13,035 nucleotides of DNA from CACPJA01 sp964629335. GTDB taxonomy: Bacteria; Pseudomonadota; Gammaproteobacteria; Steroidobacterales; UBA11654. The stretch lies in NCBI GenBank assembly GCA_964629335.1, contig CAZVRH010000042.1, forward strand, positions 1 to 13,035, in the 5' to 3' direction. The notes below the pieces were generated by a model. The model made no database searches, was not told the DNA's origin, and saw nothing but the letters and a program-made list of their open reading frames with translations. Shown one piece after another: positions 1 to 6,940 of this stretch. The translations under genes were made by a program, and so were the position numbers. The number at the start of each line of letters is the position of its first letter. The stretch's first letter is position 1.

Positions 1-2
1 GA

Positions 3-332
3 GTAGGGGATTACAATGGTTCTTTAATGATTGATTACGAACAACCATTAGCCAATGGCATGATGATGTTTGTAGGACTGGATTACAATTTCTTTGATGA
101 TTACGGATACACTGGAGACTTGGATCCAATTGATTTCCAAGAAGCTAATGCCAGGGTTAATGCAAGAATTGGAGTTACCACAGGTAATTTCACTGCATTG
201 ATCTACGGTCGAAATCTTACAGATGAGAACATTGCTGTAGGTGGATTTGACACTCCACTTCTCGCTGGAGCTCACTCAATCTATATGGGTGAAACCAGAG
301 TGGTCGGAGCAAGAGTAACCTACAAGTTCTAA
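3..332 (+). CDS. TonB-dependent receptor, C-terminal fragment (5' end outside window)
   Basis: The frame is open from the left edge, so this is the 3' end of a longer gene; the ATG at 27 is internal. About 109 residues are visible. They alternate hydrophobic and polar residues as outer-membrane beta-strands do, contain GRNLTDE (a strand and turn common near the end of TonB-dependent receptors), and finish in VTYKF, with the C-terminal Phe that marks outer-membrane beta-barrels for BAM-dependent assembly. The family takes up large or scarce ligands (siderophores, vitamins, glycans, lipophilic compounds) across the outer membrane using TonB energy. The plug domain and TonB box lie outside the window, so the ligand cannot be inferred. 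A strong terminator follows 20 bases after the stop, so this gene is not cotranscribed with the LLM gene at 399. The barrel assignment is fairly sure; the substrate is unknown. Confidence 0.8.
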   Translation, partial: VGDYNGSLMIDYEQPLANGMMMFVGLDYNFFDDYGYTGDLDPIDFQEANARVNARIGVTTGNFTALIYGRNLTDENIAVGGFDTPLLAGAHSIYMGETRVVGARVTYKF

Positions 333-352
333 TTTTGTAGTAATAGAACGAT

Positions 353-383
353 AAAAAGAGGCGATTTTATCGCCTCTTTTTTT
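353..383 (+). terminator. Rho-independent terminator after the TonB receptor gene
   Basis: A perfect 12-bp stem pairs AAAAAGAGGCGA (353-364) with TCGCCTCTTTTT (370-381) around a 5-nt TTTTA loop. The 3' arm runs into a T tract that ends at 383. The GC core (GAGGCGA/TCGCCTC) and T run are textbook. It ends the receptor transcript, and the next ATG is only 15 nt beyond it. Confidence 0.93.
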
Positions 384-398
384 GTGTAGAATAAGATT

Positions 399-1412
399 AT
401 GAAAATAGATGCAGGCATCATGATCAGTAATCCACTTGACGCTGGACCTGCGTTCAAACTGGTTGAAGATGCTGGTTATGACGGAGCTTATACATTTGAA
501 GGTGCACACGATCCATTTTTGCCGCTTGTTGCGGCTGCCACACAAACAACAAAGATAGAACTGGTAACATCAATTGCCGTTGCATTTGCACGTAATCCCA
601 TGATTCTCGCCAACATTGGGTACGATCTCAATCTGCTCTCAGAAGGACGTTTCATCCTAGGATTGGGTTCTCAAATCAAGCCTCATATCACTAAACGATT
701 TTCTATGCCGTGGTCACAACCTGCAGCACGAATGAAAGATATGGTTTTAGCAATAAAAGCAATTTGGGATTGTTGGCAAAACGACACCAAGCTTAACTAC
801 CGTGGTGAATTTTATACCCACACACTTATGACTCCATTTTTCAATCCTGGACCTAACCCATATGGACTTCCTAAAATTTATGTTGCTGCAGTCGGACCAT
901 TAATGACTCAAGCAGTCTCAGAAAGTGCTGACGGTCTTCTAGGTCATCCCTTCAGTTCTCCGACCTATCTAGAACAAGTAACACTGCCTATCATAAAAAA
1001 AGGAATAGAATCAGCCGGTAAGACCAGAGATCAGTTTGATTTATCCATCAGCGTGATGACAGGAATCGGAGCCAATGAAGACAGTCATAAAAAAGCAGTC
1101 CAAGCCTGTCGTGAACAAGTCGCATTTTATGCTTCAACACCTAATTACATTGCTGTGCTTGAGACACACGGTTACGCTGATCTGAGTAAAGAGTTAAATC
1201 GGTTGTCTAAACAAGGAAAATGGAAAGAAATGGGTGAGGCTATTGATGATGAAGTCTTGAATACTTTTGCTGTTGTAGAGGAAACTCCAGAGGCTTTAGC
1301 CAAAGAGATTAAATTGCGATACGGAGCAATTGGTCAGAGAATTGCTCCGGTTCTTTATTCAGGTGAACTTGATCTTGCTGGCGATGTTTTAAGAGCGCTA
1401 AAAGCCGATTAA
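399..1412 (+). CDS. LLM-class (luciferase-like) oxidoreductase, possibly F420-dependent
   Basis: A 337-residue single-domain protein of the bacterial luciferase-like TIM-barrel family (PF00296). The N-terminal strand MKIDAGIM, the block around GRFILGLGSQIKPHITKRF (residues 83-101), the PWSQPAARM segment (104-112) and the IYVAAVGPLM strand (160-169) resemble the subfamily annotated as 'probable F420-dependent oxidoreductase, MSMEG_2256 family'. Such enzymes use F420 or reduced FMN to oxidise or reduce small organic substrates in the cytoplasm. The cofactor cannot be settled here, and no F420 biosynthesis gene is in the window. The length is normal for the family. The ATG at 399 has no Shine-Dalgarno sequence and lies just after the receptor terminator, so it must have its own promoter, perhaps leaderless. 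It converges with the crotonase gene, with only 5 bp between the stop codons. Family sure, reaction unknown. Confidence 0.88.
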   Translation: MKIDAGIMISNPLDAGPAFKLVEDAGYDGAYTFEGAHDPFLPLVAAATQTTKIELVTSIAVAFARNPMILANIGYDLNLLSEGRFILGLGSQIKPHITKRFSMPWSQPAARMKDMVLAIKAIWDCWQNDTKLNYRGEFYTHTLMTPFFNPGPNPYGLPKIYVAAVGPLMTQAVSESADGLLGHPFSSPTYLEQVTLPIIKKGIESAGKTRDQFDLSISVMTGIGANEDSHKKAVQACREQVAFYASTPNYIAVLETHGYADLSKELNRLSKQGKWKEMGEAIDDEVLNTFAVVEETPEALAKEIKLRYGAIGQRIAPVLYSGELDLAGDVLRALKAD

Positions 1413-1417
1413 ATTTT

Positions 1418-2206
1418 TTACTTAAAGTTAGGCTTTCGTTTTTCAAAAAAAGCAGTTACGGCTTCGGTATTGTCTTCCGATCCCATGAGAGAATTTTGAG
1501 CTTCAGCTTCCAGTTTGAATACATCTTCAAATGAGGCAGTCATGGCTGCTCTCATTAATCGTTTAGTTTCTCTCAGAGATTGAGTTGATTTTGTTGCAAG
1601 CGATTCTGCCCAAGAGGTAGCTGTTTGAATGAGTTCATCATCGCCAACCACTTTATTGGTCAATCCTAGATCCAAACACCTAGATGCGGATATGTTGTCT
1701 CCCTCAATAGCCATTTCATAGGCCAATTTATAACCAACTGTTTGAGTCAAGAACCAATTCAGCCCACCGTCGGGTATTAAAGCAATATTAACGAAAGCTT
1801 GCTTTAAGTAAGCATTTTCAGTCATCACCATTAAATCGCAGGCTAAGGCAAAGGCACTACCTATACCTGCAGCAGGACCCTTAACAGCAGCAATAACCGG
1901 TTTTGGCATATTCATAATGCTAATCAGGCTCGGCATATAACCCTTAATCAAGCCATCGTAGACTATGCGTTCATTGTTTTTAACTCCCGTCTCGGATGTA
2001 TCGGATAAGTCAGCGCCAGCAGAAAAGCCTTTTCCTTCACCGGTAATAATTAAGACTTTAATGTTTGTGTCATTTTCAATATTGTTAAGAGCGTCTTGTG
2101 TTTCTATGACCATACTACTATCAAAAGCATTGAGTTTTTCTGGTCGATTAAAAGTCAATACACAGATATGATTTGATGATTCTATTTTTAGTGTTTCGTA
2201 AGTCAT
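1418..2206 (-). CDS. Crotonase-family enoyl-CoA hydratase/isomerase (PaaG-like active site)
   Basis: A 262-residue crotonase-fold protein acting on acyl-CoA thioesters. Visible marks are NRPEKLNAF (20-28), the oxyanion-hole segments FSAGADL (61-67) and PAAGIGS (111-117), the IPDGG loop (144-148) and the C-terminal trimerisation helices. Aligning by eye to rat mitochondrial enoyl-CoA hydratase, the two catalytic glutamates (E144, E164) fall on Ala118 and Phe138. Asp146 sits where PaaG-type isomerases carry their catalytic Asp (IPD-GG). The chemistry is therefore more likely double-bond isomerisation or another crotonase reaction than plain hydration. It is the second gene of an operon, 17 bp after the acyl-CoA synthetase, which suggests it acts on that enzyme's CoA product or a later intermediate. 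The start has a good Shine-Dalgarno sequence. Family certain; exact reaction uncertain. Confidence 0.92.
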   Translation of the reverse strand: MTYETLKIESSNHICVLTFNRPEKLNAFDSSMVIETQDALNNIENDTNIKVLIITGEGKGFSAGADLSDTSETGVKNNERIVYDGLIKGYMPSLISIMNMPKPVIAAVKGPAAGIGSAFALACDLMVMTENAYLKQAFVNIALIPDGGLNWFLTQTVGYKLAYEMAIEGDNISASRCLDLGLTNKVVGDDELIQTATSWAESLATKSTQSLRETKRLMRAAMTASFEDVFKLEAEAQNSLMGSEDNTEAVTAFFEKRKPNFK

Positions 2207-2210
2207 TTCG

Positions 2211-2215
2211 TCTCC
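2211..2215 (-). promoter_or_regulatory. Shine-Dalgarno sequence of the crotonase gene
   Basis: On the minus strand GGAGA lies four bases before the ATG (GGAGACGAAATG). It fixes the start of the crotonase and is the best ribosome binding site in the window. It lies in the 17-bp gap after the acyl-CoA synthetase stop, as expected for a gene inside an operon. Confidence 0.75.
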
Positions 2216-2223
2216 AATATCAG

Positions 2224-3891
2224 TTAGGATACGTTTCGTCCTATTTCAGCCCAAAACGGTTCTCTTAAGATTCTTCTTAAGATTTTCCCAGAAGGATTGC
2301 GAGGTATATCTTTTATAAATTCAACCGAAGTAGGGCACTTGTAAGAAGCAATTTGTTTTTTTGTATAACCAATGATTTCGCTTTCAATATACTTTCCAAG
2401 TTCTGAGCCTTTGTCTGATAGTTCACTAGCAAAATCAATACCTTCATTGATGAAATCCTCTAATTTATCGAGTAAATCAGTGGGATTATCAGATAGGTCA
2501 TCCCTCAAGGTGATAAATGCTTTTACCGTTTCACCCCATTTATCATCTGGAACGCCTACCACTGCTGCATCAATAATGTCTGGATGACTCATCAGTGCAT
2601 TTTCAACTTCTGCTGGGTAGATGTTTTCTCCCCCTGAGATAATCATGTCCTTTACTCGATCATAAATGTACAGGTAACCTTCTTCATCAAAATATCCTGC
2701 ATCTCCAGTATAAAACCATTCGTCCACGATCGATTTTTCATTGGCTTCATCTCGCTTCCAGTAACCTTTCATAATCACCGGTGATTTAATTAGTATTTCA
2801 CCGACATCTCCTAGAGAGACTTCATTGTCAGTTTCATCCACAATTTTGATTTCCACACCGGTATATTTTTTTCCACAAGATCGAAGTTTACCTAAAGCAG
2901 GATCATGAGCTTCAGGCGGCAAGGTTGTGCCAATTCCTGATGTTTCAGTTAGACCGTAAACCTGCCAAAATTCACAACCCATAACTTCAATGGCTCTTAG
3001 CAGTGTGTCTTCAGAGATAGGAGATGCCCCATAGACAACTTGCCTTAAGGATGAAAAATCAGTGGTTTTTGCATCAGGGTGATTTAAAAGAAACTGGATT
3101 AATGCAGGAACCATAAACGCAGTCTCAATTTTCTCCGTGTGAATTAAATGTAAGATTCTCTCAGGATCTGGTTCAGGAATAACTATATTCTTACAACCAA
3201 AAACAACACCCATAATTACAATATTGGATCCGGCAATATGAAAAAGTGGCGAGAGCACAAAGTTTACGGATTTTTCATGCCAAATTTTCCCCCAGGTTTC
3301 TTCCACCATGGGTGTAGAGGCATTGACGTTTCTGTTTGTTAATCTAACCCCCTTAGGATGTCCAGTAGTCCCAGAAGTATAGAGTTGAATTACATCATCA
3401 TCTGCATTGCCTGTAAGGCTGGGATCATTCTTTTCAAAGGAATGTCTCCAAGATTCATAGTTTTGCCATGTCTCATGACTGTCGTCCATGGCAATGATTT
3501 TTCTAACATGGGTGAATTGATCTTTAATTGAATCAACCAATTCATAGAAGTCTGGACCGACAAAAAGAACTTCACTCTCAGAATCATTCACAACAAAAAC
3601 AATCTCAGGGCCAGCAAGTCTCCAGTTCAAACCAACCAGCGCTGTTCTGGTCTTAAGGGTACCGAACATAATTTCTGCATACATCACTGAATTTTTGGCC
3701 AAAACAGCCACTCTTGAGTTTGGTGAACAGCCCTCATTAATGAGACCATTGGCGACTTGATTACCTCTCAAATCATATTTTCGGTAAGTTATTTCCTGGT
3801 CGTTGAACTTAAATGCGACGTCATCAGATGATTGTTCAATTCGCCATTGAAATACTTCGAGTAAAGTTTCTTTTCGTGGAAATCTATTCAT
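2224..3891 (-). CDS. Acyl-CoA synthetase (AMP-forming, ANL superfamily)
   Basis: A 555-residue adenylate-forming ligase that would activate a carboxylic acid to its CoA thioester through an acyl-AMP. All core motifs are present in order: the phosphate loop YTSGTTGHPKG (171-181), the adenine/acyl site YGLTETSG (312-319), YTGDAGY (394-400) with the ribose-binding Asp, the hinge DRVKD (411-415) with SGGENIYP (419-426), and the C-terminal PRNPSGKILR (530-539) with the adenylation Lys536. About 30 extra residues sit between the AFITL strand (458-462) and YKCP (517-520) compared with usual relatives. It is the first gene of a two-gene unit with the crotonase. No clear Shine-Dalgarno precedes the ATG; the upstream stretch is AT-rich. 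The substrate could be a medium or long fatty acid, an aromatic acid or an isoprenoid acid, and sequence alone does not say. Confidence 0.95.
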   Translation of the reverse strand: MNRFPRKETLLEVFQWRIEQSSDDVAFKFNDQEITYRKYDLRGNQVANGLINEGCSPNSRVAVLAKNSVMYAEIMFGTLKTRTALVGLNWRLAGPEIVFVVNDSESEVLFVGPDFYELVDSIKDQFTHVRKIIAMDDSHETWQNYESWRHSFEKNDPSLTGNADDDVIQLYTSGTTGHPKGVRLTNRNVNASTPMVEETWGKIWHEKSVNFVLSPLFHIAGSNIVIMGVVFGCKNIVIPEPDPERILHLIHTEKIETAFMVPALIQFLLNHPDAKTTDFSSLRQVVYGASPISEDTLLRAIEVMGCEFWQVYGLTETSGIGTTLPPEAHDPALGKLRSCGKKYTGVEIKIVDETDNEVSLGDVGEILIKSPVIMKGYWKRDEANEKSIVDEWFYTGDAGYFDEEGYLYIYDRVKDMIISGGENIYPAEVENALMSHPDIIDAAVVGVPDDKWGETVKAFITLRDDLSDNPTDLLDKLEDFINEGIDFASELSDKGSELGKYIESEIIGYTKKQIASYKCPTSVEFIKDIPRNPSGKILRRILREPFWAEIGRNVS

Positions 3892-3969
3892 TAATACTAA
3901 TTAATTTTTATCAAATACAAGTCTTAGCCTAATCTAATTTAAAAACACTCTCAAGCAACATACTTGTTG

Positions 3970-3975
3970 TAATAT
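3970..3975 (+). promoter_or_regulatory. Probable -10 element of the tRNA-Ser gene
   Basis: TAATAT lies 8 nt before the mature 5' end of the tRNA. Transcription would start near 3982, leaving a leader of only a few bases. No convincing -35 hexamer is visible at 16-18 bp spacing, so this rests on position and -10 similarity. Confidence 0.4.
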
Positions 3976-3983
3976 ATGTATGA

Positions 3984-4074
3984 GGAGAGATGGCAGAGTG
4001 GTCGATTGCGCAGGCTTGGAAAGCTTGTAAAGGTTAATAGCCTTTCGAGGGTTCGAATCCCTCTCTCTCCGCCA
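3984..4074 (+). tRNA. tRNA-Ser (anticodon GGA)
   Basis: A complete class II tRNA with encoded CCA. The acceptor arm GGAGAGA (3984-3990) pairs with TCTCTCC (4064-4070), followed by discriminator G4071 and CCA. The anticodon stem CAGGC (4011-4015) pairs with GCTTG (4023-4027) with one G-T pair, and the loop TTGGAAA places GGA at 4018-4020, reading UCC and UCU serine codons. The long variable arm, a serine hallmark, has stem AAAGG (4029-4033) with CCTTT (4041-4045). The T arm is GAGGG-TTCGAAT-CCCTC (4047-4063). It lies alone between the divergent acyl-CoA synthetase and the convergent thiolase, 39 bp from the latter's stop. No intrinsic terminator is visible after it. Its 3' end faces the AT-richer thiolase/oxygenase block. 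Confidence 0.97.
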
Positions 4075-4113
4075 CTATACTCTGAAACCACTATAGCTAT
4101 AAACTTTATTAAT

Positions 4114-5346
4114 CTAGGTTCCCACTATAAAGCTCACTACTGTAGTAGCGCTTCCACCAATATTTAAAGTTGCGAAATTATTTGCCCCTTCTACTTGATA
4201 ATCGCCTGCTATATCAAAGCATTGTTTATATGTATCCAACAGCATTCGAACGCCAGTGGCACCAACAGGATGACCAAGTCCTATCAAACCTCCGCTAGGG
4301 TTTATTGGAATTCTGCCTCCAATTTCAATCTCTCCTAATTCTATAGCTTTCCAGCTTTCACCTGCTTTAGTTATACCAAAATGGTCAATAGCCATATACT
4401 CAGTAGATGTAAAGCAATCGTGTGTCTCAATTCCATCCAAATCATTAACACCTGAAAAGTTTGCTCTTCTAAAAGCATCTTCTATTGTTTCTTTAACGTG
4501 AGGGAATATATAATTTTTATCTCTACTAAACTCTATTTTTTCTTGATAGCTTATAGGGCCTGTTTTATGTCCCCACCCTTTTATATGAGGGATTTTTTCC
4601 ATGTCAATGTTTCTAGATTTCGCATACTCTTTTGTTCTTTTTTCAGAAGCTAGAAAAATAATAGATGCCCCGTCAGTTATTTGACCACAATCCATTTTTC
4701 GAGTATTTCCCTCAATTACTGGGTTTTCTTTGTCATGGTTTTTAAAACTGTTCTCAGTAAAGCTCCAATTTCTAGTTTGAGCATTAGGGTTTTTTTTGGC
4801 ATTAGAAAAGTTTATCTCTGCTATTCTTGATAGGTGTTTTTGGTCTATTCCATAGCGTTTATTGTATTCGTTTGTCAACTCACTAAAGATATAAGGCCAG
4901 GGAAAATCTACATCTTGAAACTCGTGACCAGACCACATAGCCGGTCCACCAATATATTGAGCCGCTTGTTCTCCACTGACATTTCTCATTTGTTCAATAC
5001 CAATAACTGCAGCAAGGTTATACCTTCCCGACTCAATCTCTGATGCCGCTGCTAATGTAGCGATGCTACCAGAAGCACAAGCTGCTTCATGTCGTGAAGC
5101 TGGGATACCATAAAAAGCAGGATCAGAAGCAGAAAAAAATGCTCCTAGATGACCCTGAGAACAAAATAACTCAGCAGTGAAATTACCGACATGAGCAACA
5201 TCAATATCATGAGGTGAAAGTTTAACTACTTCTAAACCCTTATGAACTGTATCTTTGAATACATCAAAAAGGTCTAGTCCATTTCGCAGCCAATTTTGAG
5301 AAAAATCAGTTTGATAACCACCGAGAATGTATGTTTTTTTTGTCAC
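4114..5346 (-). CDS. SCP2-type thiolase (acetyl-CoA acyltransferase-like)
   Basis: A 410-residue thiolase of the SCP-x/SCP2 branch, which cleaves 3-ketoacyl-CoA (often branched or sterol side-chain substrates in known members) or runs the reverse condensation. The nucleophilic Cys90 is in HEAACASGS (86-94). The NEAF loop of classical thiolases is here HDCF (309-312), as is typical of SCP2 thiolases, where Cys311 is held to take over from the missing CxG cysteine. GLGHPVGATG (357-366) supplies His359, and the last loop reads NIGGSA (395-400). The start is GTG: a TAA lies directly upstream in frame and the first in-frame Met is residue 120. A four-codon reading frame (ATG GTT AAG TGA) overlaps the GTG. 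The OB-fold partner (DUF35) often found beside such thiolases is absent here. It is transcribed away from the carotenoid oxygenase. Branch fairly sure; substrate unknown. Confidence 0.9.
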   Translation of the reverse strand: MTKKTYILGGYQTDFSQNWLRNGLDLFDVFKDTVHKGLEVVKLSPHDIDVAHVGNFTAELFCSQGHLGAFFSASDPAFYGIPASRHEAACASGSIATLAAASEIESGRYNLAAVIGIEQMRNVSGEQAAQYIGGPAMWSGHEFQDVDFPWPYIFSELTNEYNKRYGIDQKHLSRIAEINFSNAKKNPNAQTRNWSFTENSFKNHDKENPVIEGNTRKMDCGQITDGASIIFLASEKRTKEYAKSRNIDMEKIPHIKGWGHKTGPISYQEKIEFSRDKNYIFPHVKETIEDAFRRANFSGVNDLDGIETHDCFTSTEYMAIDHFGITKAGESWKAIELGEIEIGGRIPINPSGGLIGLGHPVGATGVRMLLDTYKQCFDIAGDYQVEGANNFATLNIGGSATTVVSFIVGT

Positions 5347-5401
5347 TTAACCATTGTATTTCTTGTAAAGAGAGTTCCATAATAGTTCAATATTAATTTG
5401 A

Positions 5402-5439
5402 TATAACTACTCAATTGGTCTCTAGTTAATCTAGTTATA
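5402..5439. promoter_or_regulatory. Inverted repeat with extra half-site in a divergent promoter region (candidate operator)
   Basis: TATAACTA (5402-5409) and its exact reverse complement TAGTTATA (5432-5439) flank a 22-bp spacer. A further TAGTTA lies at 5423-5428, nine bases before the one inside the right arm. The site sits 56 bp from the thiolase GTG and 35 bp from the oxygenase ATG, where a shared regulator of the two divergent genes would bind. No regulator gene is in the window. Binding is inference; the repeats are seen directly. AT-richness raises the chance background. Confidence 0.4.
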
Positions 5440-5473
5440 CAAAAAATGAAAATGAAGTCAAAGAAGTTTGATT

Positions 5474-6925
5474 ATGAAAGTTCAGAAAATTAGAACCGTA
5501 AAAACCACCTTAACCTCTCAAGACAACCCGTATCTGCAGAAGACATGGCTTCCTAATTATGAAGAATATGATGTTGTAGATTTAGAGTCTAAAGGAAGAA
5601 TACCCGAAGATATTGAAGGGGTTTATCTAAGGAATACAGAAAACCAAATTCACGAACCTATTGGAAGATACCATCCTTTTGATGGAGATGGCATGATTCA
5701 CAGCATCAGTTTTAAAAATGGAAAAGCAAATTATAGAAACAGATTCGTAGAAACTGCAGGATTTAAGATGGAGCAAATTCTTGGCCAGTCTCTTTGGGCA
5801 GGGTTAATGGAAGGAGGAAGAAAATCTAAACTCCCTGGTTGGGGAGCACAAGGCTACATAAAAGATTCTTCCTCTACTGATGTTGTAGTCCACTCTGGAA
5901 AAGTTCTCTCTACATTTTACCAATGTGGGGACGGTTACAGGCTTGATCCTATTACTTTGGATCAGTTAGGTAATGAATCATGGGTACCAATCGACGGTAT
6001 ATCATCTCATCCTAAAGTTGATCTGAATACAGGTGAGCTTCTATTTTTTAACTATTCAAAGCATGATCCCTATATGCATTATGGAGTGGTGGACAGTGAC
6101 AATAATCTGAAACATTATACTCCTATCCCTTTACCTGGCCCCCGATTACCTCACGACATGGCTTTTACTAAAAATTATTCTGTATTTAATGACTTGCCGC
6201 TCTTCTGGGATAACGAACTGTTAAAACAAGGGGTTCATGCAACAGTAATGCATGATTTACCTTCACGTTTTGCAGTAATACCCCGATACGGAACTGAAAA
6301 AGATATTAAGTGGTTTGAAGCAGAACCTACTTTTGTGTTGCATTTTAACAATGCTTATGAAGCTGGAGATGAAATTATCCTTGAAGGATATTTTCAAGAA
6401 GAGCCTTGGCCTCCGAACTATCAGGGTGCTCCTCCAGGATTAGAGAGAATGATGGCATTTTTAGACCTCCATCTTTTAAAACCTTCTTTGCATCGCTGGA
6501 AATTTAATTTAAAGACTGGTGCAACCAGGGAAGAGAAAATCGATGATAGGGTATTAGAGTTTGGTACGATTAATCGTGAATATGCTACGAGAACACACAG
6601 GTACACTTATAGCTGCATCCCCACCAAAGGGTTTTTTACCTTTGATGGTTTTACTAAACAGGATTTAATTACCGGTAGTTTTCAAAGTTACAAATTTGGA
6701 AAAGGTATTGTTGGAAGCGAGATCAGTTTCGCCCCCAAACTCAAAGCGATAGATGAGGACGATGGTTATCTTGTGTCTATCACTTCAGATTTAAATACTA
6801 ACACCTCTGAGTGTGTTTTATTTGACGCTAAAAATATAAATCATGGTCCTATTTGTACTATGCCCTTGCCACATATGGTGTGCTCTGGAACACATTCTAT
6901 ATGGGCTCAGATTCACGAGCTATAA
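5474..6925 (+). CDS. Carotenoid oxygenase (CCD/RPE65/lignostilbene dioxygenase family)
   Basis: A 483-residue seven-bladed beta-propeller non-haem iron oxygenase that would cleave an alkene bond of a carotenoid, apocarotenoid or stilbene into two carbonyl products in the cytoplasm. The four iron-binding histidines are recognisable: His179 (SSHPKVD), His227 (LPHDMAF), His290 (LHFNNAYE) and His474 (GTHSIW). The family block HPFDGDGMIHS (67-77) and the YRNRFVET segment (87-94) are present. Two second-shell glutamates are seen, Glu362 (LEFGTINREY) and Glu416 (GSEISFAPK); the first of the usual three appears to be Gln150. There is no signal peptide. I chose the ATG at 5474; a TTG two codons earlier (5468) is possible, and neither has a strong Shine-Dalgarno. 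The thiolase follows after 15 bp and is very likely cotranscribed. Family sure; which double bond and substrate are unknown. Confidence 0.93.
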   Translation: MKVQKIRTVKTTLTSQDNPYLQKTWLPNYEEYDVVDLESKGRIPEDIEGVYLRNTENQIHEPIGRYHPFDGDGMIHSISFKNGKANYRNRFVETAGFKMEQILGQSLWAGLMEGGRKSKLPGWGAQGYIKDSSSTDVVVHSGKVLSTFYQCGDGYRLDPITLDQLGNESWVPIDGISSHPKVDLNTGELLFFNYSKHDPYMHYGVVDSDNNLKHYTPIPLPGPRLPHDMAFTKNYSVFNDLPLFWDNELLKQGVHATVMHDLPSRFAVIPRYGTEKDIKWFEAEPTFVLHFNNAYEAGDEIILEGYFQEEPWPPNYQGAPPGLERMMAFLDLHLLKPSLHRWKFNLKTGATREEKIDDRVLEFGTINREYATRTHRYTYSCIPTKGFFTFDGFTKQDLITGSFQSYKFGKGIVGSEISFAPKLKAIDEDDGYLVSITSDLNTNTSECVLFDAKNINHGPICTMPLPHMVCSGTHSIWAQIHEL

Positions 6926-6940
6926 ACAGTTTTGCAGACT

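Noticed and set aside
4092..4101. Palindrome TATAGCTATA after the tRNA as a terminator
   Set aside because: No loop-forming GC stem and no T tract follows; too weak to call.
4072..4129. CCACTATA present three times (4072, 4088, 4122), starting at the tRNA CCA
   Set aside because: Considered as attachment-site remnants. Only 8 bp are shared, one copy is in thiolase coding sequence, and the flanks differ.
3976..4167. 63-codon open frame on + across the tRNA
   Set aside because: It lies over the tRNA-Ser and the thiolase 3' end and has no family-like sequence. The tRNA explains the DNA.
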